Source: Sinotaia quadrata
Lineage: Eukaryota; Mollusca; Gastropoda; Architaenioglossa; Viviparidae
Assembly: GCA_028829895.1 (NCBI GenBank)
Contig: CM054179.1
Coordinates: 73,237,663 to 73,301,662 of the forward strand
Direction: 5' to 3'
Length of the DNA: 64,000 nucleotides
The number at the start of each line of letters is the position of its first letter. Positions within the stretch are counted from its first letter, which is position 1. A program made the position numbers and the translations under genes. Below, one piece after another: positions 62,546 through 64,000 of the stretch. Under the pieces are notes generated by a model. The model was not told the origin of the DNA, did no database searches, and worked only from the letters and a program-made list of their open reading frames with translations.

Positions 62546-63180
62546 CACACAAACCTTATTCTTTCTTGACAACTATCTATGTCTTATTTATTCTTGACAA
62601 CTCTTTATATCTTTTTCATTCTTGACAACTCTTTATATCTTATTCATTCTTGACAACTATCTATATCTTATTCATTCTTGACAACTCTCTTCATAAATAT
62701 CTTATTCATTCTTGACTTCATAGTTAACTTATTTATTCTTGACAACTCTCTTCATAAATATCTTATTCATTCTTGACTTCATAGTTAACTTATTTATTCT
62801 TGACAACTCTCTTCATAAATATCTTATTTGTTCTTGACAACTATCTATATCTTATTCTTTCTTGACAACTCACTTTATAATTATCTTATTCATTACAACT
62901 TATTTTTTAACTACATTTTTCAGTCTTGGCAGCTGCCTTGTATAATAAATATTATTTTATAAATAAATTTCTTAACAACTCACTTTTATAATTATCCTAT
63001 GCATTATTGACAGCTCATTATTATAATTATTTTGTTCATTCTTGACAGTTCATTGTTATAATTATATCAGTCATTCTTGATAAATCATTGCTATAATTAT
63101 GTTATCCCTTCTTGACAACTCACATTTATAATTATTTTATTTATCTTTGTTATCTCTTATAAATATGTTTTTAATGTTGA
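62546..63180. repeat. 28-bp AT-rich minisatellite with 61-bp higher-order unit
   Basis: Units near TTCATTCTTGACAACTC then TTTATATCTTA. At 62684-62825 a 61-bp unit (CTTCATAAATATCTTATTC, TTGACTTCATAGTTAAC) is repeated at least twice almost perfectly. Follows the 34-bp array directly. Confidence 0.9.
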
Positions 63181-63376
63181 TGTTTACAGTTCTGTATATC
63201 AGTAAATCAATCTCATTATTTATAAACATGCTTATTTATTACTAGACTTTTAAGCCTGTTGCTTTGCTCATGTAAATATTATTTGTCAGAAAATGTTGCT
63301 TAATTTTTTTATATTTTGGCTTTCCATGAGCTACTTAAGTTGGTTTCTCTTTGCATTCACCAAGACTGAATTAAGG
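63181..63376. other. AT-rich, nothing recognised
   Basis: Short unique-looking stretch between the 28-bp array and the dispersed repeat. Confidence 0.5.
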
Positions 63377-63685
63377 TCTGATCTCTTTCAGGGAGGCATT
63401 GCAAAAATAGGATTAACCACACAGCATAATGCAACTCACCAAAGTCCAAAATTTACTACAGCCTAAATTTTAATACCCAGAATGAGAAACGAACCTGAAT
63501 GAAGCAGGAATTGTCCACTGAGGTCACAGCAATGCCTAAGCTACAGTCTGCACTTTTACTGGTGAATTCTTGTGCACTGTATTATTTTCTAGTTATAGGG
63601 TCACTGGCCGGCTTCCTTATGGGATAGTGTGATGCTGTATCGCCTATCTTCATTCTAGGGCACTAAGTATACAACAGCAAAGTCC
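63377..63685. repeat. Dispersed repeat, copy 2 (empty site)
   Basis: Aligns with 4760-5366 in the same orientation. At the position of the MITE it reads TTATGGGATAGTGTGATGC with no insertion, so it is the unoccupied relative. Confidence 0.8.
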
Positions 63686-64000
63686 GATCAAAATCCGTGC
63701 AGTAGTGTTTTACTTAACTCCATACATACCCATAGACGTAACAATTTTATTAAATGTATAGGTAGTGTTTTGTTGTTGCAGCTTAGTTAATGGTGTTGTA
63801 CATCATATTATAAATGAGAAATTCATATACATGAATTTAGCACAATAGTCTTATTGAATAGGAGATAATTTAGATATTTTCTTATTGTGGTTGGTTTGTA
63901 GCTGTGTGTTGCACTGGTTTATTATAGAAATGCTGTGAAATGGTCACTCTGTGCATCACTCTCATTATACTCTTGATGTCTTATTACTCTAGGTGTGTAA
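63686..64000. other. Right edge; nothing recognised
   Basis: AT-rich sequence without a supported open frame. Confidence 0.5.

Noticed and set aside
1..64000. CRISPR arrays, bacterial operons or rRNA/tRNA genes
   Set aside because: The tandem arrays lack spacers, genes are intron-split, and no full tRNA or rRNA was recognised; only a tRNA-like SINE head at 23.7-23.87 kb.

Overview
This is animal (metazoan) nuclear DNA, not bacterial. It is AT-rich, with small coding exons bounded by GT/AG splice sites, long introns, CA/GT microsatellites, many minisatellites and decayed transposons. The protein families present (a copine/RGLG-type vWA protein, a GH16 beta-1,3-glucan-recognition relic, THAP, hAT, Mutator-like and non-LTR relics) would suit a lophotrochozoan such as a mollusc. 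That is an inference; nothing here names the species.

Region 1 (1-23.3 kb, minus strand): two tandem paralogues of a small membrane-anchored vWA (copine-like) protein. Copy B (15325-23328) is complete in six coding exons (294 residues). Copy A (1387-5864) has the first five matching exons; its last exon must lie left of the window. Both start with the same acidic N-terminus, one membrane segment and a basic cluster, then a vWA domain of the kind found in plant RGLG ubiquitin ligases and copines, but copy B has no RING finger and neither has C2 domains. Exons 2-4 are identical in length and all visible intron phases match. Introns are filled with minisatellites, one of which (18.9-19.56 kb) looks built from the end of exon 3. 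A broken THAP-domain gene lies antisense in intron 1 of copy B.

Region 2 (23.3-38 kb): a SINE-like element, a decayed GH16 gene (26.7-28.9 kb, minus) with several frameshifts and a Gln in place of the catalytic acid/base Glu, a 105-bp tandem repeat, a decayed non-LTR retrotransposon (30.5-32.2 kb, plus), and one unrecognised open exon on the minus strand (33.66-33.98 kb).

Region 3 (38-52.3 kb, minus): a five-exon gene for a 232-residue basic/acidic, probably nuclear protein built on four degenerate copies of a T-M-x-x-T-A-K-E-G motif; introns cut three of the four copies at nearly the same place. I do not recognise the family. Its first intron holds a dead Mutator-like transposase and an RNase-H-like fragment. 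A CpG-richer stretch with a CACGTG E-box lies directly upstream of its ATG.

Region 4 (52.3-64 kb): no host gene seen. It holds a chain of minisatellites (33-36, 51, about 100, 30, 62, 34 and 28 bp units), a hAT transposon (54561-55543) with perfect 16-bp terminal repeats and a perfect 8-bp target duplication, and the second copy of a dispersed repeat whose first copy (4.8-5.4 kb) carries a MITE insertion.
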